A DNA stretch of 64,000 bases from Pseudomonadota bacterium (GTDB taxonomy: Bacteria; Pseudomonadota; Gammaproteobacteria; Steroidobacterales; GCA-2729495), in NCBI GenBank assembly GCA_963205295.1, contig CAUJIY010000165.1, forward strand, positions 1 to 64,000. The letters run 5' to 3'. Made by a program: the position numbers and the translations under genes. The notes beneath the pieces were generated by a model. That model was not told the DNA's origin. It saw only the letters and a program-made list of their open reading frames with translations, and made no database searches. Of this stretch, positions 29,208 through 37,841 are shown one piece after another (within the stretch, counting starts at the first letter, position 1; every line of letters starts with the position of its first letter).

Positions 29208-29807
29208 GTGCGCCGGCAGATCATCGCCCGTTTGCGCGGTACGAGCCCGGCGCGTGATCCGGAAGGCGTGGTGCGAGCGGCGCTGCCGCCTGGCGCGGAC
29301 GCACTGTTCGCCGGGCCACTGACGCCGGCGGCGGTGCTGGTCCCCCTGGTGGCGCGGTCGGGCGGCGACACCGTGGTCCTCACGCGGCGGGCCGATCACC
29401 TCACCGATCACCCCGGCCAGATCAGCCTGCCCGGCGGACGCCTCGACCCGCAGGACGCGGGGCCCCTGGCGGCAGCCCTGCGTGAGTTCCGGGAAGAACT
29501 CGGGGCCCAGCCGCCGCATGTCGACGTGGCCGGTTTCCTGCCGCCGCAGGCAGTCGTCACCGGCTTCATCGTGACACCGGTGGTGGGGTTCATCAGCGCC
29601 GAGGCGAGTTTCCGCCCGGATCCGGTCGAGGTAGCCGAGGTCTTCGAGGTGCCGCTCGCTTTCCTGCTCGATCCTGCCCAGGCGCGCACCAGCACACGCG
29701 AGATTCGCGGTATCCGCCTGCCGATGGTGGAGTTCCACTTCGGCGAACGGCGCATCTGGGGTGCTACGGCCCAGATATTATTATCATTAGTTAAAACAAT
29801 ATCATAG
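29208..29807 (+). CDS. NUDIX hydrolase (CoA pyrophosphatase-like)
   Basis: NUDIX box-like segment GGRLDPQDAGPLAAALREFREELG after RADHLTDHPGQISLPGG. Confidence 0.88.
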   Translation: MRRQIIARLRGTSPARDPEGVVRAALPPGADALFAGPLTPAAVLVPLVARSGGDTVVLTRRADHLTDHPGQISLPGGRLDPQDAGPLAAALREFREELGAQPPHVDVAGFLPPQAVVTGFIVTPVVGFISAEASFRPDPVEVAEVFEVPLAFLLDPAQARTSTREIRGIRLPMVEFHFGERRIWGATAQILLSLVKTIS

Positions 29808-29819
29808 AAGATTTATTTC

Positions 29820-30611
29820 ATGCATGAAGTCAATAGGCTGCTGGAGATCATGGCGGCACTGCGCGATCCGCGCACGGGCTGTCCCTGGGACCGCGAACAG
29901 GATTTTGCGTCGATCGCGCCGTACACCATCGAGGAAGCCTACGAAGTAGCCGACGCCATCGACCGTCATGACCTCGACGCGCTGCGCGAGGAACTCGGCG
30001 ACCTGCTGCTGCAGGTGGTCTTCCATGCACGGATGGCCGAGGAGGCCGGGCAGTTCGCCTTCCGCGATGTCGCCACCGCAATCACCGACAAACTCGTGCG
30101 CCGCCATCCGCATGTCTTCGGCACGGCGCGGGTCGCGACCGCCACCGAGCAGCGCGCGGCCTGGGAGACGCTCAAGGCCGCCGAGCAGGGTCGCGAGCCG
30201 GGCGGAGAACAGCGGGTTCTCGCCGGTGTGGCCCATGCGCTGCCGGCTCTTTCCCGGGCCGCCAAGCTTGGCCGTCGCGCGGCGGCGGTCGGCTTCGACT
30301 GGACCAGCTTCGCCGGCGTCCTCGCCAAGGTTCGCGAGGAACTGACCGAGGTCGAAAGCGCCGAGGAGCAAGGATCCGCTACACTCGCCGAGGAGATCGG
30401 CGATCTCCTGTTCAGCGTCGTCAATCTCGCGCGACGGGCCAACGTCGACCCCGAAGAAGCGCTGCGCCTCGGCAACGCGAAGTTCGAGCGCCGCTTCGAC
30501 GCGGTCGAGCGCAGCGTCCGTTCGAGCGGCAGGCGCTGGGAGAGTTTCAGTGCCGAGGAACTCGACGCGTTCTGGCAGCAGGCGAAGGCCGCCGCGCGCC
30601 GGGGCGCCTGA
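29820..30611 (+). CDS. mazG: Nucleoside triphosphate pyrophosphohydrolase MazG
   Basis: DPRTGCPWDREQDFASIAPYTIEEAYEVADAI...LREELGDLLLQVVFHARMAEE; second MazG repeat EEIGDLLFSVVNLARR. Confidence 0.96.
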   Translation: MHEVNRLLEIMAALRDPRTGCPWDREQDFASIAPYTIEEAYEVADAIDRHDLDALREELGDLLLQVVFHARMAEEAGQFAFRDVATAITDKLVRRHPHVFGTARVATATEQRAAWETLKAAEQGREPGGEQRVLAGVAHALPALSRAAKLGRRAAAVGFDWTSFAGVLAKVREELTEVESAEEQGSATLAEEIGDLLFSVVNLARRANVDPEEALRLGNAKFERRFDAVERSVRSSGRRWESFSAEELDAFWQQAKAAARRGA

Positions 30612-30634
30612 ACACGCCGGCAGGCACCTGGTGC

Positions 30635-31396
30635 CTACGGGCCGGTACGCACGCCGCCCGTTTGCCCCAGGAGGCCCTGCAACAGGTCGAGTGGCACCGG
30701 GAACACGATCGTATTCGTGCGGTCCTTGGCGATCTCGGTCAGCGTCTGCAGATAGCGCAGCTGCAATGCCTGCGGCTGTGAGGCCAGCATCTGCGCGGCC
30801 TGTGCCAGCATCTCCGAGGCCTGCTTCTCGCCCTCGGCGTGGATGATCTTGGCGCGGCGTGCGCGCTCGGCCTCTGCCTGGGCGGCGATGGCCCGCACCA
30901 TCGTTTCGTTGAGATCGATGTGCTTGATCTCGACGTTGGACACCTTGATACCCCAGGCGTCGGTCTGCCGGTCGAGGATCTTCTGGATGTCGGCATTCAT
31001 CTTGTCGCGCTCGGCGAGCATTTCGTCGAGTTCGTGCTGGCCGAGCACGGAACGCAGGGTCGTCTGCGCCAGCTGGCTGGTGGCTTCGAACACGTTGACC
31101 ACCTGGATCACGGCTTTCTCCGGGTCGACGATGCGGAAGTAGACCACCGCGTTCACCTTGACCGAGACGTTGTCGCGCGAGATGACGTCCTGGCTCGGCA
31201 CGTCGAGCACGATCACGCGCAGGTCGACCCGCACGATCTGCTGCACGGCCGGGATCACGATGATCAGGCCCGGACCCTTGACGCCGGTGAAGCGGCCAAG
31301 CGTGAACGTCACGGCGCGTTCGTATTCCTTGAGCACCTTGATGCTGCTCGCGAGCAGCATCAGCAGGAGGACGGCGGGTACGATCAGGAACGGCAT
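30635..31396 (-). CDS. Slipin family protein (SPFH/band 7)
   Basis: [43 protein letters not shown]...[26 protein letters not shown]. Confidence 0.95.
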   Translation of the reverse strand: MPFLIVPAVLLLMLLASSIKVLKEYERAVTFTLGRFTGVKGPGLIIVIPAVQQIVRVDLRVIVLDVPSQDVISRDNVSVKVNAVVYFRIVDPEKAVIQVVNVFEATSQLAQTTLRSVLGQHELDEMLAERDKMNADIQKILDRQTDAWGIKVSNVEIKHIDLNETMVRAIAAQAEAERARRAKIIHAEGEKQASEMLAQAAQMLASQPQALQLRYLQTLTEIAKDRTNTIVFPVPLDLLQGLLGQTGGVRTGP

Positions 31397-31429
31397 CGGC
31401 GCATCTCCGTGTGGGGACAGGGCGGCGGG

Positions 31430-32833
31430 CTACCGGGGCCCGCCGAGGGGCGACACGTCGAGGACGAGGCCTTCGATCCGGTGGATGCGCAGCCGCTCGC
31501 CCTTGTGCACCGGGCTGCGCGCGGTCGCATTCCAGATCTCGCCGCGTACCATCACTGTGCCATCGTGTTCGAAGTCGTCGTTGGCGATGGCGATCTCATC
31601 GAGCATCGCCTCGCGGCCGCTCACGACCGGGCGGCGATGCGCCCGCATCGCCACGCCCATCAGCACCAGCAGGCCGACGCCTGCGAGTGCGCCGATGCCG
31701 CCGATCAGCGGACGGGAAACCACCATGCCCGGTACGTCGGTGTCGAGCAGCATGATCGACCCGAACGCGAAGGCGACGATGCCACCGATGCCGAGCGCAC
31801 CGAAGCTCGGGACGAACACCTCGGCGATCAGCAGCATGACGCCTAGCAGGATCAGGCCGAGCCCGGCGTAATTCACCGGCAGCACCTGAAACGCGAACAG
31901 CGCCAGCAGCAGGCAGATGGCACCTACCACGCCGGGCAGTACGGCGCCCGGGTTGTAACCCTCGAAGATCAGCCCGTAGATGCCGATCAGCAGCAGGAAA
32001 TACGCCACGCTGGGATCGGTGACCGTCGCCAGCAGCCGCGTGCGCCAGTCCGGCTCGTAGCGCTCGATGACCAGCGCGGGGATGTCGAGGGTCAGCGTCT
32101 CGTCCTGCAGACGCACGCTGCGGCCCTGCGCCTGGCGCAGCAGGTCGGCGACGTCGACCGCGATGAAATCGACGACGCCCTCGGCTACCGCCTGTTCGGC
32201 AGTCAGGCTGACCGCCTCACGCACGGCCCGCTCGGCCCAGTCCGCATTACGCCCGCGCAGGGCAGCCAGGCCCCGGATGTAGGCGACGGCATCGTTGACC
32301 GCCTTGCGTTCCATGGCCGTGCCGGCCGCCGGTGGGCGGGAGTCCGGCCCGGCCGGCGGTTGCGGCGTGTCGGCGGGCCGCGGTTGTTCCGGAGCCTCGC
32401 CGCCGCCGATCTGCACCGGCGTCGCCGCCCCGAGGTTGGTCGCCGGGGACATGACCGCGAGATGGCTCGCGTAGAGGATGTAGGTGCCGGCGCTCGCCGC
32501 CCGCGATCCTTTCGGTGTTACGTAGGTCGCCACCGGCACGGGCGAGGCGAGGATGGCCTTGTTGATATCGCGCATGGCGGCATCGAGCCCGCCCGGCGTA
32601 TCCATTTCGATGATCACGAGGCGGGCACCCTGGTCAGCCGCCTGTTGCAGCCCGCGCACGACATAGTCACTGGTGGCCGGACCGATGGCGCCACGGATCT
32701 CCAGCAGGAGCGCGGCCGCCTGAGCGCCTTCTTTCCCGGGCGTGGCGGGGGATCCGGCGGTCGCCAGGGCCCAGAAACCCAGCAGTGCCACGCAGCACCA
32801 GCGCGTCGGGAAAGCTGCCAACCGGGCGTGCAT
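31430..32833 (-). CDS. NfeD family protein with ClpP-class serine protease domain
   Basis: IEMDTPGGLDAAMRDINKAILASPVPVATYVTPKGSRAASAGTYILYASHLAVMSPATNLGAATPV; C-terminal NfeD membrane and OB regions; adjacent to slipin. Confidence 0.93.
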   Translation of the reverse strand: MHARLAAFPTRWCCVALLGFWALATAGSPATPGKEGAQAAALLLEIRGAIGPATSDYVVRGLQQAADQGARLVIIEMDTPGGLDAAMRDINKAILASPVPVATYVTPKGSRAASAGTYILYASHLAVMSPATNLGAATPVQIGGGEAPEQPRPADTPQPPAGPDSRPPAAGTAMERKAVNDAVAYIRGLAALRGRNADWAERAVREAVSLTAEQAVAEGVVDFIAVDVADLLRQAQGRSVRLQDETLTLDIPALVIERYEPDWRTRLLATVTDPSVAYFLLLIGIYGLIFEGYNPGAVLPGVVGAICLLLALFAFQVLPVNYAGLGLILLGVMLLIAEVFVPSFGALGIGGIVAFAFGSIMLLDTDVPGMVVSRPLIGGIGALAGVGLLVLMGVAMRAHRRPVVSGREAMLDEIAIANDDFEHDGTVMVRGEIWNATARSPVHKGERLRIHRIEGLVLDVSPLGGPR

Positions 32834-32899
32834 GACGATGGATCATAGCAGGGGCATGACCGGACCGCGGTGCGCCGCCCGAGCCGCTAGAATGACAGC

Positions 32900-34261
32900 A
32901 TGGACACCGCACGAGACCATCCCGAACCCTGGCAGCCGGAGAGCTGGCAGTCGCGGATCGCAACGCAGATCCCGGCCTATGGCGACGCGGCACGCCTGCG
33001 GGCCGTGCTGCAGGATCTCGCGCGCCTGCCGCCGCTGGTCACCAGCTGGGAGATCGAAGCGCTGAAGGAACAGATCGCCGCCGCCCAGCAGGGGCGGGCC
33101 TTCGTCCTGCAGGGCGGCGACTGTGCCGAGACCTTCGACGACTGCACCTCCGACAGCATCGTCCAGAAGCTGAAGATCCTGCTGCAGATGAGCGTCGTGA
33201 TCATCGCCGGCCTGAAGCGGCCGGTGGTGCGCGTCGGGCGCATGGCCGGGCAGTACGCCAAGCCGCGTTCGGAGGATCGCGAGAGCCGTGACGGCCAGGA
33301 GCTGCCGAGCTACCGGGGCGACCTCGTCAACCGCAGCCCCTTCACGCCGGCAGACCGGGAACCGGATCCGACGCTGATGCTGCGGGGCTACGAACGCGCG
33401 GCGCTGACGCTGAACTTCGTGCGTTCGCTGATCGACGGTGGCTTTGCCGATCTGCACCATCCGGAGAACTGGGACCTCGCCTGGGTGTCCCATTCGCCGC
33501 TCGCCGACCGCTACCGCGACGTGGTACGCAAGGTGGCCGACGGACTCGACTTCTTCGAATCGCTCACCGGCTCGAAGATCCACGAGGCGCGACGCGTCGA
33601 TTTCTTCGCCTCGCACGAAGGTCTCAATCTCTACTACGAACAGGCCCAGGCACGTTTCCTGAAGCATCGTTCGCGCTGGTACGACCTGACCACCCACTAT
33701 CCCTGGATCGGCGCCCGCACCTGCACCCCGGACAGCGCCCACGTCGAGTTCTTCCGCGGAGTCGCCAATCCCATCGGCATCAAGATCGGGCCGGGGACCA
33801 CGCCGGCCGCCTTGCGCGCCTTGCTGGCGCGGCTCAATCCGCGCAACGAGCCAGGTCGTCTCACGCTCATCCACCGGCTCGGTTCGACAAGGATCGAGGA
33901 GAAGCTGCCCGAGTTCATCGAGACCGTACGCCAGGCCGGATCACTGGTTCTGTGGATGTGCGACCCGATGCACGGCAACACCGAAGTGACCCAGTCCGGG
34001 TTGAAGACGCGACGCTTCGACCGCATCCTCGCCGAACTCGAAGCAGCCACGCGAATCCACGCCGCACAGGGTACCCACCTCGGCGGCGTCCACCTCGAAC
34101 TCACCGGCGAGCACGTGACCGAATGTGTCGGCGGTGCCCGTGGCCTCACCGAGAATGACCTGCACTCGGCCTATCGCACCCAGGTCGATCCGCGCCTGAA
34201 CTACGAGCAGGCGATGGAGATCGCCATGCGCATCGCCGACCGGGGCAGTCATGGTGCCTGA
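32900..34261 (+). CDS. Class II 3-deoxy-7-phosphoheptulonate synthase
   Basis: FVLQGGDCAETFDDCTSDSIVQKLKILLQMSVV; GRMAGQYAKPRS; CDPMHGNTEVTQSGLKTRRFDRI. Confidence 0.96.
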   Translation: MDTARDHPEPWQPESWQSRIATQIPAYGDAARLRAVLQDLARLPPLVTSWEIEALKEQIAAAQQGRAFVLQGGDCAETFDDCTSDSIVQKLKILLQMSVVIIAGLKRPVVRVGRMAGQYAKPRSEDRESRDGQELPSYRGDLVNRSPFTPADREPDPTLMLRGYERAALTLNFVRSLIDGGFADLHHPENWDLAWVSHSPLADRYRDVVRKVADGLDFFESLTGSKIHEARRVDFFASHEGLNLYYEQAQARFLKHRSRWYDLTTHYPWIGARTCTPDSAHVEFFRGVANPIGIKIGPGTTPAALRALLARLNPRNEPGRLTLIHRLGSTRIEEKLPEFIETVRQAGSLVLWMCDPMHGNTEVTQSGLKTRRFDRILAELEAATRIHAAQGTHLGGVHLELTGEHVTECVGGARGLTENDLHSAYRTQVDPRLNYEQAMEIAMRIADRGSHGA

Positions 34262-34925
34262 CGGCGGCGTTGCTGCCGCCACCGGCACCTTCTCGAGCGA
34301 CTGCCGGCGCTGCCCGCGCCTCGCCGCATTCCTCGCCGCGCATCGTCGCGAGTATCCGCAGCACTATGGCCGCCCGGTGCCGTCCTTCGGCCCGTCGCAA
34401 CAGCGCCTGCTGCTGGTGGGACTGGCGCCCGGGCTGCACGGCGCCAACGCCACGGGGCGGCCGTTCACCGGCGACTTCGCCGGCCGGCTGCTCTACGCCA
34501 CGCTGCACCGCTACGGCTTCGCGAGCCGGCCGCAGAGCGTTGCCGTCGACGATGGGCTCGAGCTGTTCGACTGCCGCATCACCAATGCCGTGCGCTGCGT
34601 GCCGCCGCAGAATCGGCCCACACCCGCCGAGGTACGCAGCTGCAACGCCTACCTGTGTGAAGAACTCGCGGCCGTACCGGCGGGCGGCGTGGTACTGGCC
34701 CTGGGCGCCATCGCCCACGCGGCGGTCCTGCGTGCCCTCGGGCTGCGCCAGGCTGCGTACCGCTTCGCCCATGGCGCCGTGCATGCCGCCACTCCCACGC
34801 TGACGCTCGTCGACAGCTATCACTGCAGCCGCTACAACACCCAGACCGGGCGGCTCACGGCAGGGATGTTCGCCGAGGTATTCGCCCGCATCCGTGAACT
34901 CCCGGGCCTGCGCGACGCACCGTGA
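34251..34925 (+). CDS. Type 5 uracil-DNA glycosylase (UdgB-like)
   Basis: CRRCPRL, LLLVGLAPGLHGANATGRPFTGDFAG, ITNAVRCVPPQNRPTPAE, HCSRYNTQTGRLT. Confidence 0.88.
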   Translation: MVPDGGVAAATGTFSSDCRRCPRLAAFLAAHRREYPQHYGRPVPSFGPSQQRLLLVGLAPGLHGANATGRPFTGDFAGRLLYATLHRYGFASRPQSVAVDDGLELFDCRITNAVRCVPPQNRPTPAEVRSCNAYLCEELAAVPAGGVVLALGAIAHAAVLRALGLRQAAYRFAHGAVHAATPTLTLVDSYHCSRYNTQTGRLTAGMFAEVFARIRELPGLRDAP

Positions 34926-36754
34926 GCGCGGCCTTCGATCCGCAGGAACTGGTCCGCGGCCTGGCGCGGCGACCCGGCGTCTACCGCATGCTCGACCGCG
35001 AAGGGCGTGTCCTCTATGTCGGCAAGGCGCGCAACCTGCAACGGCGCGTCGGCAGCTACTTCGGCCGTCGCCCGCACGACGCGAAGACCGGCGCGCTGCT
35101 GCGCGTGGTCGCCGGCATCGAGGTGACGGTCACCCGCACCGAGCAGGAGGCGCTGCTCCTCGAGTACACCCTGATCAAGGAGCACAAGCCACGCTTCAAT
35201 GTCGTCCTGCGCGACGACAAGAGCTATCCCTACATCCGGGTCGGCACGCACCAGGACTTCCCGCGCTTCGAGTTCCACCGCGGTTCCCGCCGCGTTCAGG
35301 GACGCTTCTTCGGACCCTTTCCGAACGCCGGCGCTGTCCGCCACATGTTGCAGCAGCTGCAGAAGCTGTTCCGGATCAGGCCCTGCAGCGACTCGTTCTT
35401 CGCCAACCGCAGCCGGCCGTGTCTGCAGTACCAGATCCGCCGCTGCTCGGCTCCCTGCACCGGGCTCATCAGCCAGGCTGACTATCGCCGTGATGTCGAG
35501 GATGCCATGCGTTTCATCGCCGGCGGTGGCGACGACCTGCTCGCCAGCCTCGTGGAACGCATGGAGCGCTGTTCAGCCACCCTCGAATACGAGAAGGCTG
35601 CTGGATTCCGGGACCAGATCGCCGAGATCAGACGCATCCAGGAGCAGCAGGTCATGGCGGGGGCGGGCACGGCCGATCTCGACGCACTGGCCGTGGCCTT
35701 CGCGCACGGCCAGTGTTGCGTGGCGGTGCTCATGGTCCGTGGCGGTCGCGTCCTCGGCAGCCGGGCGTTCTCGCCACGCGTCGTCGCGGGAACCTCGCCA
35801 GGTGAGGTGCTCGGCGCATTCCTGAGCCAGCACTACCTCGGTACGACCACGCCGCCGGAGATCCTCGTCGCGGCAGCGGTCGAGGACGCCGACCTGATCG
35901 CCGAGCTGCTCGCGACACGTGCAGGACACGCAGTCGCGGTGCGCCACAAGGTCCGCGGCACGCGCCGGCGCTGGCTCGAACTTGCTGCCACCAATGCCAC
36001 CCAGGAAGCCACAGCACGCGCTGCGACGTCCCAGACCGTCAGCGAACAGCTGCAGGATCTGGCCCAGGCCATCTGCCTGCCGGCGCTGCCCGCCCGCATC
36101 GAGTGTTTCGACATCAGCCACACCCAGGGCGGGGAAACGGTGGCCGCGTGCGTCGTCATGGGTCCGGCCGGACCGGTGAAGTCCGACTACCGCCGCTTCA
36201 ACATCCACACCGTCGCCACCGGCGACGACTACGGTGCGCTGGCGGAGGCCGTCGCACGGCGCTACCGCGCCGGTCGCGGCGCCGACCGCCCGGTGCCGGA
36301 CCTGGTCCTCGTCGACGGCGGCCGTGGCCAGCTCGGCCGCGTCGCCGACGTCATGCAGGAACTCGGTCTCGGCGACGTCGCGCTGCTCGCCGTCGCCAAG
36401 GGAGAGGGGCGGCGCCCGGGGCACGAGCAACTGTGGGTCCCCGGCCAGCAGGCACCTCTCGCGCTGCCGCCCGACGGGGCGGCCTTCCGCCTCATTCAGC
36501 AGGTCCGCGACGAGGCCCACCGCTTCGCCATCACCGGACACCGGCAACGGCGCGCCCGGCGGCAGTCGCAGTCGGTGCTGGAGTCGATTGCCGGCCTGGG
36601 GCCACGGCGCCGCCGGGCCCTGCTGCAGCGTTTCGGCGGCCTGCAGGGCGTCACGCGCGCCGGGGTCGATGACCTCGCCCGCACCGAAGGGGTGAGCCGC
36701 GCACTCGCCGAACGCATTTACGGCCACCTGCACGACGCGCCGGACGGCGGCTGA
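34922..36754 (+). CDS. uvrC: Excinuclease ABC subunit C
   Basis: ARRPGVYRMLDREGRVLYVGKARNLQRRVGSYF GIY-YIG domain; ECFDISHTQGGETVAACVV; C-terminal HhH. GTG start overlaps the UDG stop. Confidence 0.96.
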   Translation: MSAAFDPQELVRGLARRPGVYRMLDREGRVLYVGKARNLQRRVGSYFGRRPHDAKTGALLRVVAGIEVTVTRTEQEALLLEYTLIKEHKPRFNVVLRDDKSYPYIRVGTHQDFPRFEFHRGSRRVQGRFFGPFPNAGAVRHMLQQLQKLFRIRPCSDSFFANRSRPCLQYQIRRCSAPCTGLISQADYRRDVEDAMRFIAGGGDDLLASLVERMERCSATLEYEKAAGFRDQIAEIRRIQEQQVMAGAGTADLDALAVAFAHGQCCVAVLMVRGGRVLGSRAFSPRVVAGTSPGEVLGAFLSQHYLGTTTPPEILVAAAVEDADLIAELLATRAGHAVAVRHKVRGTRRRWLELAATNATQEATARAATSQTVSEQLQDLAQAICLPALPARIECFDISHTQGGETVAACVVMGPAGPVKSDYRRFNIHTVATGDDYGALAEAVARRYRAGRGADRPVPDLVLVDGGRGQLGRVADVMQELGLGDVALLAVAKGEGRRPGHEQLWVPGQQAPLALPPDGAAFRLIQQVRDEAHRFAITGHRQRRARRQSQSVLESIAGLGPRRRRALLQRFGGLQGVTRAGVDDLARTEGVSRALAERIYGHLHDAPDGG

Positions 36755-36801
36755 CCGGCCTGCGCACGCTCGCGCTAAAATGCCGGTCAGGCCCGCTCCC
36801 C

Positions 36802-37377
36802 ATGTATCCGCAATTCAACATCGCTACCTCGCTCACCTGGCTGCGCATCGCGGCGATCCCGGCCGTGGGCGTGGCGTTCTATTGGCCGGGCGAGTGGTCG
36901 AGGCCCGTGTCCTGCCTGATCTTTACCCTCGCCGGTATCACCGACCTGCTCGACGGCTACCTCGCGCGACGCCTGCAGCAGACCTCCCAGTTCGGCGCCT
37001 TCCTCGATCCCGTCGCCGACAAGCTCATGGTCGCCGTCGCGCTGGTGCTGATCCTGCAGGCCGACCCGCGCATCGTGATCGCCCTGGTGGCCGTGATCAT
37101 CATCGGCCGCGAGATCGCCGTCTCGGCCTTGCGGGAATGGATGGCGGAACTCGGTGCGCGCAGCCGGGTCGCGGTATCCGGCATCGGCAAGGCCAAGACC
37201 ACGCTGCAGATGATCGGTCTCGGTGCCATGCTGTTCACCCACGACCTGGCGGGCGTGCCGGTATACGAGATCGGGCTCGCGCTGCTGATCGTGGCTGCCG
37301 GCATCACGCTCTGGTCCATGGCCGGCTACATCCGTGCCGCCTGGCCGAGCACGCGCGAGCGCGAACAGGTTTCTTGA
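36802..37377 (+). CDS. pgsA: CDP-diacylglycerol--glycerol-3-phosphate 3-phosphatidyltransferase
   Basis: NIATSLTWLRIAAIP; CDP-alcohol phosphotransferase motif DLLDGYLARRLQQTSQFGAFLDPVADKLMVA. Confidence 0.96.
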   Translation: MYPQFNIATSLTWLRIAAIPAVGVAFYWPGEWSRPVSCLIFTLAGITDLLDGYLARRLQQTSQFGAFLDPVADKLMVAVALVLILQADPRIVIALVAVIIIGREIAVSALREWMAELGARSRVAVSGIGKAKTTLQMIGLGAMLFTHDLAGVPVYEIGLALLIVAAGITLWSMAGYIRAAWPSTREREQVS

Positions 37378-37417
37378 CAGGAAACCGCGCGCCGATACCA
37401 TATGGCGCTCTCGTGAG

Positions 37418-37493
37418 GCGGGAATAGCTCAGTTGGTAGAGCGATACCTTGCCAAGGTATAGGTCGCCGGTTCGAGCCCGGTTTCCCGCTCCA
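37418..37493 (+). tRNA. tRNA-Gly (GCC), CCA encoded
   Basis: GCGGGAATAGCTCAGTTGGTAGAGCGATACCTTGCCAAGGTATAGGTCGCCGGTTCGAGCCCGGTTTCCCGCTCCA folds as a cloverleaf with GCC anticodon. Confidence 0.97.
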
Positions 37494-37611
37494 TCGATTC
37501 TCCGGCACCGGTTGTGTCGGCGCCCGACCCCGACCGGGTGCTGAGGCGATCTGGCGCGCGGCCCCGCGCGCAGCACCGTGGTACAGTCCCGCGGCGATCG
37601 GCGCCTCCCGA

Positions 37612-37685
37612 GGCTAGGTGGCAGAGTGGTCATGCAGCGGCCTGCAAAGCCGTGTACGCCGGTTCGATTCCGACCCTAGCCTCCA
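37612..37685 (+). tRNA. tRNA-Cys (GCA), CCA encoded
   Basis: GGCTAGGTGGCAGAGTGGTCATGCAGCGGCCTGCAAAGCCGTGTACGCCGGTTCGATTCCGACCCTAGCCTCCA; GCA anticodon. Confidence 0.97.
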
Positions 37686-37753
37686 CAACTTCCGGTGCTG
37701 CCTGCGTGCAGGTACCGCGTCTCCGGGACGCGTAGCGGCTGGCGATCGCGCGG

Positions 37754-37839
37754 GCCCGGGTGGCGGAACTGGTAGACGCTGCGGACTTAAAATCCGCTGA
37801 CCCGCAAGGATCGTGCCGGTTCGAGTCCGGCCCCGGGCA
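37754..37839 (+). tRNA. tRNA-Leu (TAA), CCA not encoded
   Basis: GCCCGGGTGGCGGAACTGGTAGACGCTGCGGACTTAAAATCCGCTGACCCGCAAGGATCGTGCCGGTTCGAGTCCGGCCCCGGGCA with class II variable arm; followed by CGT rather than CCA. Confidence 0.97.
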
Positions 37840-37841
37840 CG

